The notes beneath the pieces are model-generated. The model was not told the origin of the DNA, searched no databases, and saw only the letters and a list, made by a program, of their open reading frames with translations. 64,000 bases of DNA, from assembly GCF_036227225.1 (NCBI RefSeq), contig NZ_CP109444.1, positions 4,879,501-4,943,500 on the forward strand, given 5' to 3'. The DNA comes from Streptomyces sp. NBC_01478. Its GTDB lineage: Bacteria > Actinomycetota > Actinomycetes > Streptomycetales > Streptomycetaceae. This document shows, one piece after another, positions 9,106 to 19,118 of the stretch; within the stretch, counting starts at the first letter, position 1, and every line of letters begins with the position of its first letter. The translations under genes and the position numbers were made by a program.

Positions 9106-9222
9106 GTGACGACGACTGTTCTCGGCCTGCCCGCAGACCGCCTTCCTCTCACCTCATGGAGCACCTCCAGCGATGTCTCACGACGAGCTCTCGCAAGACC
9201 CTCAACACCCGGTATTTCCTGA
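9106..9222 (+). CDS. Putative 38-aa leader peptide overlapping the RIO kinase start
   Basis: GTG at 9106 is preceded by a perfect AGGAGG (9093-9098) at 7-nt spacing, a stronger ribosome site than that of the following gene. The frame encodes MTTTVLGLPADRLPLTSW... and stops at 9222, 50 nt inside the RIO kinase gene in another frame. It could couple translation or act as a leader. No family is recognised; it may be only a strong fortuitous site. Confidence 0.4.
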   Translation: MTTTVLGLPADRLPLTSWSTSSDVSRRALARPSTPGIS

Positions 9223-10114
9223 CGACTTCAGCACCGACCCCGATCGCCGCGTCCCGCCGCCGGGCGACCTGGGTGACGTGGACGACCGGTTCGTCTTCGA
9301 CTTCCGTGCCTACGACGACGACCTCGAGGACGGGCAGCGCTGGTCGACCTGGCTCAGCGTCGAACCCCTCTGCCGGGGCCCCGAGCCGCTCCCGGACTGG
9401 GTGGTGACCTCGCAGGGCGCGATCGACACCGAGCTCGGTGTCCTCAAGACCGGCAAGGAGGCCGACGTCCACCTCGTCGAGCGCGCCGACCCGCGCGCCC
9501 CCGACGCCGGCGTGGTGATGGCGGCCAAGCGGTACCGCTCTCCCGAGCACCGGTCCTTCCACCGCGCCGCGTCCTACACCGAGGGCCGCTCGATGAAGCG
9601 CTCACGTGACGAGCGGGCCGTCAAGCGGAAGAGCACCTTCGGCCGGCAGGTCGCGGCCGGCGAGTGGGCGGTGTCCGAGTGGGCCGCGCTGGTGCGGCTC
9701 TGGAACCTCGGGCTGCCGGTTCCCTACCCGGTCCAGATCGACGGCACCGAGATCCTGATGGAGTGGATCACCGTCGTCGACGAGGACGGCACCGTCGCGA
9801 CCGCGCCCCGGCTCGCCCAGACCCGGCCCTCGCCCGAGCTGCTGGCGTCGTACTTCGAGCAGCTCACCGAGGCGCTCGCGACGATGGTGCAGAACGGCCT
9901 CGTGCACGGCGACCTCTCGGCGTACAACATCCTGGCGGCGGGCGAGCGGCTGGTCGTCATCGACCTGCCGCAGATCGTCGACCTGGTCGGCAACCTCAAC
10001 GGGATGACCTTCCTCGAGCGCGACTGCGCCAACATCTGCGGCTGGTTCCGCTCGCGGGGCCTCGATGTCGACGAGCACGCACTGTTCGCGGAACTGATGG
10101 CACACGCCTTCTGA
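9173..10114 (+). CDS. RIO1-family atypical serine/threonine kinase
   Basis: A 313-residue RIO kinase. It has an ATP loop GVLKTGKEADVHLV without a classic Gly-rich P-loop, the lysine strand VVMAAKRYRS, the RIO-specific KRSRDERAVKRKSTFGRQV insertion, catalytic loop VHGDLSAYNIL, and metal-binding VIDLPQIVD. This set is diagnostic of RIO1-type kinases or ATPases. In archaea and eukaryotes these act in ribosome maturation; in actinobacteria the role is not established. An in-frame stop at 9107 limits the start, so ATG 9173 is the first good choice. It converges with the TetR gene, with only 6 bp between the stops. Confidence 0.9.
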   Translation: MSHDELSQDPQHPVFPDDFSTDPDRRVPPPGDLGDVDDRFVFDFRAYDDDLEDGQRWSTWLSVEPLCRGPEPLPDWVVTSQGAIDTELGVLKTGKEADVHLVERADPRAPDAGVVMAAKRYRSPEHRSFHRAASYTEGRSMKRSRDERAVKRKSTFGRQVAAGEWAVSEWAALVRLWNLGLPVPYPVQIDGTEILMEWITVVDEDGTVATAPRLAQTRPSPELLASYFEQLTEALATMVQNGLVHGDLSAYNILAAGERLVVIDLPQIVDLVGNLNGMTFLERDCANICGWFRSRGLDVDEHALFAELMAHAF

Positions 10115-10120
10115 ACCGGA

Positions 10121-10714
10121 CTATCCCCGGCCGCGCAGAGCCTGCGCCAGCGCGCTCATGCTGATGTCGACGATCGCGCCGAGCTGCTCCCGGCTCGCCC
10201 CGGCCCGGCTCATCACGGCCAGCGACTGGTTGACCGCCGTGATGTGGGTGGCGTGGTTCTCGGCGTCGCCGGCGGTCAACTCCCCGGTGTTCAGGGCGGT
10301 CCGCAGCCGCGCGCGCTGGAGCCCCACGGCTTCGATCGCGCGCGCGGCGATGGCGGGGCCGAGTACGGGGGTCGCCATCGCGGTCTGGGCGACCAGGCAG
10401 CCGTCCGGTACGTCGGGGTCGGCGATGCGCTGGAGGGTGACGTCGAAGAACGCCCGGACCGCGCGCAGCGGTTCGCCGGGCGCACCGGAGGCGAGCGCCT
10501 GTTCGTACCGGTCCCCGTACCGGAGGGCGTAGCGGTCCAGGCAGCGCAGATAGAGCGACTCCTTGTCGCCGAACGAGGAGTAGAGGGAACTCCGGTTCAG
10601 CCCGGTCACCCGGCACAGGTCATCGAGCGAGGTGTCCGCGTACCCGGCCCGCCAGAACCGGAGCATCGCCGCGTCGAGCGCGACACCCACGTCGAACTGC
10701 TTCTTCCCGGCCAT
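10121..10714 (-). CDS. TetR/AcrR-family transcriptional regulator
   Basis: A 197-residue one-domain repressor. The N-terminal helix-turn-helix spans about residues 10-55 (ALDAAMLRFWRAGYADTSLDDLCRVTGLNRSSLYSSFGDKESLY), followed by a helical ligand-binding domain containing PDGCLVAQTA, typical of a TetR C-terminal subfamily. It is divergent from the alpha/beta hydrolase gene, and the 84-bp gap carries a clear inverted repeat at 10760-10779 overlapping the hydrolase promoter. It therefore most likely represses itself and the hydrolase. The inducer is unknown. Confidence 0.92.
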   Translation of the reverse strand: MAGKKQFDVGVALDAAMLRFWRAGYADTSLDDLCRVTGLNRSSLYSSFGDKESLYLRCLDRYALRYGDRYEQALASGAPGEPLRAVRAFFDVTLQRIADPDVPDGCLVAQTAMATPVLGPAIAARAIEAVGLQRARLRTALNTGELTAGDAENHATHITAVNQSLAVMSRAGASREQLGAIVDISMSALAQALRGRG

Positions 10715-10759
10715 CCCGCACCCGCCTCGCTCCTACGGCTCCTGGACCGCCCACCCTAT

Positions 10760-10790
10760 CTTGAACCAAACAGTCCAAGACGGGGTTAGC
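10760..10790 (+). promoter_or_regulatory. Leaderless promoter with overlapping TetR operator
   Basis: -35 TTGAAC (10761-10766) and -10 GTTAGC (10785-10790) put transcription start at or just before the ATG at 10799, so the hydrolase mRNA is probably leaderless; no Shine-Dalgarno is visible. CTTGAAC-N6-GTCCAAG (10760-10779) is an inverted repeat with one mismatch covering the -35 box, a good operator for the divergent TetR protein. Confidence 0.65.
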
Positions 10791-10798
10791 CTGGAACC

Positions 10799-11743
10799 AT
10801 GACCGACGCCGGCACCGCCCCGAACCGCTCCCCCGGCCAGGACCACGTCCCCGGGATGCCCCTGCGCGACCTCGCGGGCTTCACCCACCGCTGGGCCGAC
10901 GCGGAAGGAATCCGCCTGCACGCCGTGGAGGGCGGCCGGCCGGACGGCCCCACGGTCGTCCTGCTCGCCGGATTCCCACAGACTTGGTGGGCCTGGCACC
11001 AGGTGATGCCGCGCCTCGCCGAGCGCTTCCACGTGATCGCGGTCGACCTGCCGGGCCAGGGCCACTCCGACCGCCCCCGAGAGGGCTACGACACCCACAC
11101 CCTCGCCGCCCGCGTCCAGGCCGCACTGACCGCGCTCGACGTGCCGAAGTACTGGCTCGCCGCCCACGACATCGGGGCCTGCGTCGCCTTCTCCCTCGCC
11201 CTGAGGTACCAGGACCGCCTGCACGGCGTCGCCCTGCTCGACGCCGGCATCCCGGGGGTCACCCTCCCCGACACCATCCCGACCGACCCCGAACGGGCCT
11301 GGAAAACCTGGCACTTGGCCTTCCACCTGGTCCCCGACCTGCCCGAGACACTGATCACCGGCCGCGAACGCGACTACGTGGGCTGGTTCCTGCGGACCAA
11401 GACGCTGTCCCCGGACACGTTCGACAGCGCCGACATCGACCACTACGCCGCCTCCGTCGCGGCCGAGGGCGGCCTCCGGGCGGCCCTCGGCTATTTCCGC
11501 GACGCCGCCGCATCGGCCCGCAGGAACCAGGACGCCCTCGCCCAGCGGAAGTTGACCCTCCCCGTCCTGGGAATCTCCAGCTCCCACGGCTCGATCCCCG
11601 ACATGGCCGCCGCCCTCAGCCCCTGGGCGGAGCACGTGACCGGCACGGTCATCCCGGAGGCCGGCCACTTCATCCCCGACGAGCAACCCGACGCGACGGT
11701 GGCCGCGTTGACCGCGTTCATCGATCACGCGAGCGTCGGATAG
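10799..11743 (+). CDS. Alpha/beta-fold hydrolase (epoxide hydrolase-like)
   Basis: A 314-residue alpha/beta hydrolase. It has the oxyanion strand VVLLAGFPQTWWAWHQVMPRL, the strand VIAVDLPGQGHSD, a nucleophile elbow LAAHDIGACVAF in which Asp takes the place of Ser as in epoxide hydrolases and haloalkane dehalogenases, and a C-terminal histidine in IPEAGHFIPDEQP. The GFPQTWW HGxP-like motif also fits epoxide hydrolases. It is cytoplasmic, with no signal peptide. It is transcribed divergently from a TetR gene through a probable leaderless promoter, so expression is likely induced by a small molecule, possibly its substrate. Confidence 0.88.
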   Translation: MTDAGTAPNRSPGQDHVPGMPLRDLAGFTHRWADAEGIRLHAVEGGRPDGPTVVLLAGFPQTWWAWHQVMPRLAERFHVIAVDLPGQGHSDRPREGYDTHTLAARVQAALTALDVPKYWLAAHDIGACVAFSLALRYQDRLHGVALLDAGIPGVTLPDTIPTDPERAWKTWHLAFHLVPDLPETLITGRERDYVGWFLRTKTLSPDTFDSADIDHYAASVAAEGGLRAALGYFRDAAASARRNQDALAQRKLTLPVLGISSSHGSIPDMAAALSPWAEHVTGTVIPEAGHFIPDEQPDATVAALTAFIDHASVG

Positions 11744-11788
11744 AGCGCGTCAGGGGGTGGTCCTGCCTACTTGCCTGCCGCCGCCTGC

Positions 11789-12742
11789 TTACCCCGCCGC
11801 CGTCTTGAAGGCGATCCCATCCAGGATGTCGTGCTCGCTCACCACGACCTCCGTCGCCCCGACCCGCTCCATGATCGAGAGGAGTACGAGGGCGCCCGCG
11901 CCGATGACGTCGACGCGGCCCGGGTGCATGGAGGGGATCGCGGCGCGTTCGGCGTGGGTGGAGTTCAGCAGGGACGTGGTGATCTCGCGGACCCGGTCGT
12001 AGGAGACGCGGGAGTGGTGGATGGCCTCCGTGTCGTACTCGGGGAGGTCCTGGGCGATCGCGGAGACCGTGGTGACCGAGCCGGCCAGGCCCACCAGGGT
12101 GCGGGCCTCGCGCAGCGGGACCGTCTGTTCGGCGAGGTCGAGGGCGGCCTCGATGTCGGCGCGCATCGCCGTGATCTGGTCCGGGGTGGGCGGGTCGGTG
12201 ACCTTGCCGTCGCGGACCAGGTGGCGCTCGGTCATGCGGACGCAGCCGATGTCCACGGAGCGGGCCGCGCGGACGCTGTCGTCGCCGACGACGAACTCGG
12301 TGGAGCCGCCGCCGATGTCGACGACGAGATAGGGCTTGGCGAGGGCCAGGTCGTCGCGGCCGGTGAGTTCCTTCGTCGCGCCGGTGAAGGAGAGCTCGGC
12401 CTCCTCGTCGCCGGTGACGACCTCCGGTTCCACGCCGAGGATGTCCAGGACGCCGCGCACGAAGTCGTCGCGGTTCGAGGCGTCGCGGGAGGCCGACGTG
12501 GCGACGAAGCGGAGGCGTTCGGCGCCGAGTTCCTTGATGATCGCGGCGTAGTCGCGGCAGGCCGCGAAGGTCCGCTCCAGCGCCTCGGGGGCAAGGCGGC
12601 CGGTGCGGTCGACGCCCTGGCCGAGCCGGACGATCGTCATCCGCCGGTCCAGGTCGACGAGTTCACCGGTCTCCGGGGTCACGTCGGCGACGAGGAGGCG
12701 GATCGAGTTCGTACCGCAGTCGATGGCGGCGACCCGGGTCAC
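11789..12742 (-). CDS. Ppx/GppA-family exopolyphosphatase/guanosine pentaphosphatase
   Basis: A 317-residue member of the Ppx/GppA family, in the actin-like ATPase superfamily. It starts with AAIDCGTNSIRLLVAD (phosphate-1 loop) and has ATSASRDASN, the phosphate-2 motif VVDIGGGSTEFVVG and a late GAGALVLLSIM. These enzymes hydrolyse polyphosphate or pppGpp. The GTG start at 12742 overlaps the DUF501 stop (GTGA), giving translational coupling in the order divIC, DUF501, ppx. It is shorter than E. coli Ppx because it lacks the C-terminal HD-like domain, as usual for the short actinobacterial paralogue. Confidence 0.93.
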   Translation of the reverse strand: MTRVAAIDCGTNSIRLLVADVTPETGELVDLDRRMTIVRLGQGVDRTGRLAPEALERTFAACRDYAAIIKELGAERLRFVATSASRDASNRDDFVRGVLDILGVEPEVVTGDEEAELSFTGATKELTGRDDLALAKPYLVVDIGGGSTEFVVGDDSVRAARSVDIGCVRMTERHLVRDGKVTDPPTPDQITAMRADIEAALDLAEQTVPLREARTLVGLAGSVTTVSAIAQDLPEYDTEAIHHSRVSYDRVREITTSLLNSTHAERAAIPSMHPGRVDVIGAGALVLLSIMERVGATEVVVSEHDILDGIAFKTAAG

Positions 12743-13281
12743 TGGTCGTCCTCCTTCTCCGCCACCCCGGGCACGGTCACGCACGGGCCCTTGGCCCACC
12801 ACTCCGGCAGCATGGCGAGGGCCTCGTCGCCCAGCGGGTTGACGCCCGGGCCCGCGGCCAGGGAGTGGCCCACCAGGACGTGCAGGCACTTCACCCGGTC
12901 CGGCATGCCGCCCGCGCTCGGGAAGCCCTCCAGGACCTCGATGGCGTCGCGGCGGGCGATGTAGTCCTCGTGCGCGGCGCGGTAGGCGGCGGCGAGTTCG
13001 GGGTCCGTCTCCAGACGGGCCGTCATCTCCTTCATGACGCCGTTCGCCTCAAGGGTGCCGATCGCCGAGGCGGCGCGCGGGCACGTGAGGTAGTACGTCG
13101 TCGGGAAGGGCGTGCCGTCGGGGAGGCGGGGGGCCGTCTCCACCACGTCCGGCTGTCCGCACGGGCAACGGTGCGCGATCGCGCGCAACCCGCGCGGCGG
13201 ACGCCCGAGTTGCTGCTTGAAGGCCTCGACGTCGGCGTCGGTGGGCTCGGTGCGCGGGGTGGGCGGCGGGGGCGTATGCAT
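12739..13281 (-). CDS. DUF501 family protein
   Basis: A 180-residue protein of the actinobacterial DUF501 family, of unknown function and almost always next to enolase/divIC and ppx. Recognised by the N-terminal DVEAFKQQLGRPPRG, a Cys-containing RCPCGQPDVVETAPRLPDGTPFPTTYYLTCPRA segment that could bind a metal, and GGMPDRVKCLHVLVGHSLA. It overlaps the Ppx/GppA start by 4 nt and follows divIC by 34 nt. The conserved cysteines and histidines suggest a metal site, which is inference only. Confidence 0.9.
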   Translation of the reverse strand: MHTPPPPTPRTEPTDADVEAFKQQLGRPPRGLRAIAHRCPCGQPDVVETAPRLPDGTPFPTTYYLTCPRAASAIGTLEANGVMKEMTARLETDPELAAAYRAAHEDYIARRDAIEVLEGFPSAGGMPDRVKCLHVLVGHSLAAGPGVNPLGDEALAMLPEWWAKGPCVTVPGVAEKEDDQ

Positions 13282-13315
13282 GACTGTCTTCAGATGTCTT
13301 TCTCTGGGTCAGTTC

Positions 13316-13792
13316 TCACTTGTCGGAGGCGTCGGACCTGTCGACGCCGTCCCACACGTTCGCGTACCAGGGGCGGTCGGCGGCGCCCAGTTCGGCGCGT
13401 GACTGCTTCGCCGCGTCCGGGTCGATCACGATGTAGCCCGTCTCCCCGGGCATCACATAGTGCAGCCGCTGCCGGATCTGCTGTTCCGCGTACGAGTCGT
13501 CCTGCCAGCGCGCCTTGAGGTCGCGGAGTTGCTCGACGCGCTGCCGGGCCTGGTCCTGCTGCCGCTCCAGGTCGGAGATCTCGGCGCGCTGGGAGACGTA
13601 CTGCCTTATCGGGTACGCCAGCGCCACGATCAGCGAGCACAGCACCAGGGCGAGGAGGGCCGCCCGGCCGGTGAGCCGGGAGCGGCGGGCCTGCCGCTTG
13701 GTCTGGGACCGGTAGACACGGGCCGCCGTCTGCTCGCCGAGCAGCTTGAGCCTGGTCGCGGTGGAGAACCGGTCCCGGTCCTTCACGGCCAT
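13316..13792 (-). CDS. divIC: Septum formation initiator DivIC (FtsB-like)
   Basis: A 158-residue bitopic division protein. A basic cytoplasmic head (residues 1-45) precedes one membrane segment (ALLALVLCSLIVALAYPI, about 46-63), then a coiled coil (ISDLERQQDQARQRVEQLRDLKARW) and a small extracytoplasmic tail with HYVMPGETGYIV. This is the actinobacterial DivIC/FtsB layout; it joins FtsL and FtsQ at the sporulation septum. ATG 13792 has GGGGAGG at about 7 nt; the in-frame ATG at 13810 has none. It lies between eno and DUF501, its usual place. Confidence 0.9.
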   Translation of the reverse strand: MAVKDRDRFSTATRLKLLGEQTAARVYRSQTKRQARRSRLTGRAALLALVLCSLIVALAYPIRQYVSQRAEISDLERQQDQARQRVEQLRDLKARWQDDSYAEQQIRQRLHYVMPGETGYIVIDPDAAKQSRAELGAADRPWYANVWDGVDRSDASDK

Positions 13793-13815
13793 GTCCCGCC
13801 TCCCCTTCACACGTG

Positions 13816-13860
13816 CGTACGTCCCCGCACACGGTACGGGACCGGGTGCGGGGACGTACG
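13816..13860. promoter_or_regulatory. Strong 15-bp inverted repeat between eno and divIC
   Basis: CGTACGTCCCCGCAC and its exact complement are separated by 15 nt that themselves contain a 4-bp inverted repeat (CGGT...ACCG). There is no T-run on either strand. It may be a partial terminator or processing site that sets the eno to divIC read-through ratio. A direct repeat GGCTCAGCCCTTG occurs twice just beyond it (near 13889 and 13937). Confidence 0.55.
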
Positions 13861-13939
13861 TACGACTGGCTAAGGCTTAGCCCTGTACGGCTCAGCCCTT
13901 GCTGTGCCCATGGTCCGCAGAGCGGACGAGGGGGAAGGC

Positions 13940-15523
<1,584 letters not shown>

Positions 15524-15556
15524 TCAGCTACGAGCCGCGTATGTCACTTCGGGCTG

Positions 15557-16445
<889 letters not shown>

Positions 16446-16633
16446 GTTCCCGGAGGCCGCTGGCAGGACTCGGCGTGTGCGGCAGCCGGGGCTCGTGGTG
16501 ACGAGCGGCCTTGACCGTAGACACGGAATCCGCGGAATTTCAAAGACGATCAGGGCTTCTGAGACTCATCCCACACTTTGATCAAACCGGACATTCAGCG
16601 CGAAGCGTGACGCGAACTCCCGCTGTCCTCTTG

Positions 16634-17599
16634 CTACTTTTCGTCCACTTCCGTACCGACGTCCAAGGTCTGACCGGCGGCGATCTGGGTCGGATCGGCG
16701 CCTATCACCTTTTTGTTCTCGGCGTAGAGCGCACGCCATCCACCGTCGAAGCCAAGGGAGTTCGCGATGGACGCGAGGGAGTCGCCGGCGCGGACGGTGT
16801 AGGTCTGCGGCGTCACGCTCTCCTCGGCGCTCGCCCCGCGATGCCTGCCGCCGCTCGCCTCGCTCCCGGATTCACCGAGCGCGCCGGTGTCGACGAGGCT
16901 CGACTTACCCGTCGCCTGGGCCGAGTTGTCCGAGTCGTCGGATTTCGGGGAGGCGGCGACCGAGCCGTTACCGGTCGAAGGGGTGGCGGACTTGTCGGAC
17001 TTGGCGGGGTTGTCCGTCGCGGTGGGCGAGGGGCTGCTCGACGAGTCGCCGCCGGAGCCACCGGACGAATCAGATGAAGTCGAGCCTTCGAGGCCGGAGT
17101 CCGACAACCCGGAGGAAACGGATGAGTCGGACGAACCCGAGTCGGAGTCGGAGCCGGAGGAGTCCGTCGCGCCGGCGGACGGCGAGTCGCTCGCGAGACC
17201 GGTGTCGACGTTCGTCGAACCCGAGTCCGTGGTGAGGCCGGAGAGCAGCGCGCAGGTCGTCCAGGCGGAGGTGCCCTTGTCGTCGAGGATCTTCTCGGCG
17301 ACGGCTATCTGCTGGGAGCGGCTGGCCAGGTCGGCGCTGGGCGCGTAGTCGAGGCCGCCGTACTTGTCCCATTCGTCCTGGGACATCTGCAGGCCGCCGT
17401 AGTAGCCGTTGCCGCTGTTCTCGCTCCAGGAGCCGCCGCTCTCGCAGTTGGCCACCTTGTCCCAGGTGGTGCCGTCGGCGGCGTTCGCGGCGGCGGCGCC
17501 GAGGAGCGGAATGGCGATGGCGGAGCCGGTCACCCCGGCCGCGACGAGGAGAGCCGGAGCCTGGCGGGGGCGACGGTGTCGACCGTTCCCGGAGAGCAT
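16634..17599 (-). CDS. rpfC: Rpf-type muralytic enzyme with long acidic Ser-rich linker and LysM
   Basis: A 321-residue secreted protein: signal peptide ending near AAAANAA, an Rpf domain ([30 protein letters not shown] with the catalytic Glu, then QIAVAEKILDDKGTSAWTTC), about 130 residues of Ser/Asp/Gly-rich disordered linker, and a C-terminal LysM domain (YTVRAGDSLASIANSL). ATG 17599 follows GAAAGG. It lies directly upstream of rpfA on the same strand but has its own upstream region. The gene symbol rests on position next to rpfA, as in S. coelicolor. The acidic linker is far longer than in RpfA and may span the cell wall. Confidence 0.85.
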   Translation of the reverse strand: MLSGNGRHRRPRQAPALLVAAGVTGSAIAIPLLGAAAANAADGTTWDKVANCESGGSWSENSGNGYYGGLQMSQDEWDKYGGLDYAPSADLASRSQQIAVAEKILDDKGTSAWTTCALLSGLTTDSGSTNVDTGLASDSPSAGATDSSGSDSDSGSSDSSVSSGLSDSGLEGSTSSDSSGGSGGDSSSSPSPTATDNPAKSDKSATPSTGNGSVAASPKSDDSDNSAQATGKSSLVDTGALGESGSEASGGRHRGASAEESVTPQTYTVRAGDSLASIANSLGFDGGWRALYAENKKVIGADPTQIAAGQTLDVGTEVDEK

Positions 17600-17687
17600 G
17601 CGGGGGCCTTTCGCGTGACAGCGGGGGGACCGCGCGGCGGGTGGTGCGGGGCGCCGCGCTGGTACGTGAACGTAGCCGCAGTCGATC

Positions 17688-17700
17688 ACTTGTCACAAGT
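17688..17700. promoter_or_regulatory. Palindrome and GTGATC repeats upstream of rpfC
   Basis: ACTTGTCACAAGT is a 6-1-6 inverted repeat. On the minus strand GTGATC occurs three times between about 17735 and 17682. This cluster sits 90-140 bp ahead of the rpfC start and is a candidate activator or repressor site. The protein that binds it is unknown. Confidence 0.4.
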
Positions 17701-17819
17701 TAATGCCACGTAGATCACGTGAAGATCACAGACTTGAAGAACTGTCACCTTTGGGTTTACGGGGCGAGATGACCTGTTTGGGCCCTGGTCAACGGAGTTG
17801 GGGCCCGGTCGGTCCCGGT

Positions 17820-19118
17820 CTACGGGGTTGGCGTGCCCGCCCGGGGGGTGAACTCCACCGGCAGGGTGCGCAGTCCGCGCATGATGAGGCCGCCGCGCCA
17901 GCGCAAGTCGGCCGGGTCCGCGGCGAGTTGCAGGTCGGGGAGGCGGGTGAGGAGGGTGGCGAGCGCGGTCTGGCCCTCCAGGCGGGCGAGCGGGGCGCCG
18001 AGGCAGTAGTGGATGCCATGGCCGTAGCCGAGGTGTTGATTGTCACGCCGTCCCAGATCGAGCACGTCGGGATCGGCGAACCGCTCCGGGTCGCGGTCCG
18101 CGGCGGCCAGGACGACGAGCACGGGGTCGCCGGCCGCGATGTCCTGCCCGCCGAGGGTGAGCGGGCGGGTGGCGAAGCGCCAGGTCGCGAGCTCCACCGG
18201 GCCGTCGTAGCGCAGGAGTTCCTCGACGCCGGTCTCGAGGAGGCCGTGCTCCCCCGCGGCCAGGGACTTCTCCAGGCGGGCACGCTGCTCGGGGTGGGTG
18301 AGGAGGGCGTACGTGCCGTTGCCGATCAGATTCACGGTCGTCTCGAAGCCGGCGAAGAGCAGGATGAAGGCCATCGCCGCGGCCTCGTTCTCGGTGAGGT
18401 GCTCGCCGTGGTCGGAGGCGCGGATGAGACCGGAGATGAGGTCCTCGCCGGGGAGCGGGTCCGGGCTGTCGGGGAGGGCCTCGCGCTTGCGGTGGATGAG
18501 TTCGGCGAGATAGCCGCGCATCTTCTTGACGGACCGCGCGACTCCGCCTCTCGGTCCTCCCCCGTGCCGGATCATCATGCCCGCCCAGTCCCGGAAGTCG
18601 TCCTGGTCCTCGCGGGGGACGCCGAGCAGGTCGCAGATGGCGTAGATGGGGAGCGGGAAGGCGAAGTCGTGGATGAGGTCGGCGGAGCCGGTCTGCGCGA
18701 AGCGGTCGATGAGGTCGTTCGTCAACTCCTGCACGCGCGGGGCGAATTCGGCCACCCGGCGGGGCGTGAACGCCTTGCTGACCAGTCGGCGCAGGCGGGT
18801 GTGGTCCGGCGGGTCGATGTTGAGCAGATGCGTCATCAACTCGGCCTTGCGCTCACCCGGGATCCCGGTCTTGCCCTTGGCGTGCGCCGGCCCGTCGTGA
18901 TGCGCGGGGTTCTTGGAGAGCCGCGGATCGGCGAGCGCCTGCTTGGCATCGACGTACCGGGTGACCAGCCAGGCCTCCACTCCGCTGGGCAGCCGCGTTC
19001 TGTGCACGGGGGCGTGCTCGCGGAGCCAGGCGTAGGTGGGGTAGGGGTTGGTGGCGAATTCCCAGGTGAAGAGGTCGGGGGCCTGGGCGGGGTCCGGGGG
19101 GCTGGGCTGGTTGGTCAC
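17820..19118 (-). CDS. Cytochrome P450 (CYP107-like)
   Basis: A 432-residue soluble haem monooxygenase. It has the I-helix FAGFETTVN (256-263; the usual Asp is Glu), the K-helix ELLR (300-303), and the haem loop GYGHGIHYCLGAPLAR with Cys372 as the fifth ligand. The GTG start at 19118 overlaps the stop of the upstream P-loop/Sel1 protein by 4 nt, so both are co-translated. Position beside rpfC and eno matches the S. coelicolor CYP107U1 gene as I recall it, which has been linked to development. No ferredoxin or reductase gene is adjacent, so redox partners must come from elsewhere. Confidence 0.92.
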   Translation of the reverse strand: MTNQPSPPDPAQAPDLFTWEFATNPYPTYAWLREHAPVHRTRLPSGVEAWLVTRYVDAKQALADPRLSKNPAHHDGPAHAKGKTGIPGERKAELMTHLLNIDPPDHTRLRRLVSKAFTPRRVAEFAPRVQELTNDLIDRFAQTGSADLIHDFAFPLPIYAICDLLGVPREDQDDFRDWAGMMIRHGGGPRGGVARSVKKMRGYLAELIHRKREALPDSPDPLPGEDLISGLIRASDHGEHLTENEAAAMAFILLFAGFETTVNLIGNGTYALLTHPEQRARLEKSLAAGEHGLLETGVEELLRYDGPVELATWRFATRPLTLGGQDIAAGDPVLVVLAAADRDPERFADPDVLDLGRRDNQHLGYGHGIHYCLGAPLARLEGQTALATLLTRLPDLQLAADPADLRWRGGLIMRGLRTLPVEFTPRAGTPTP

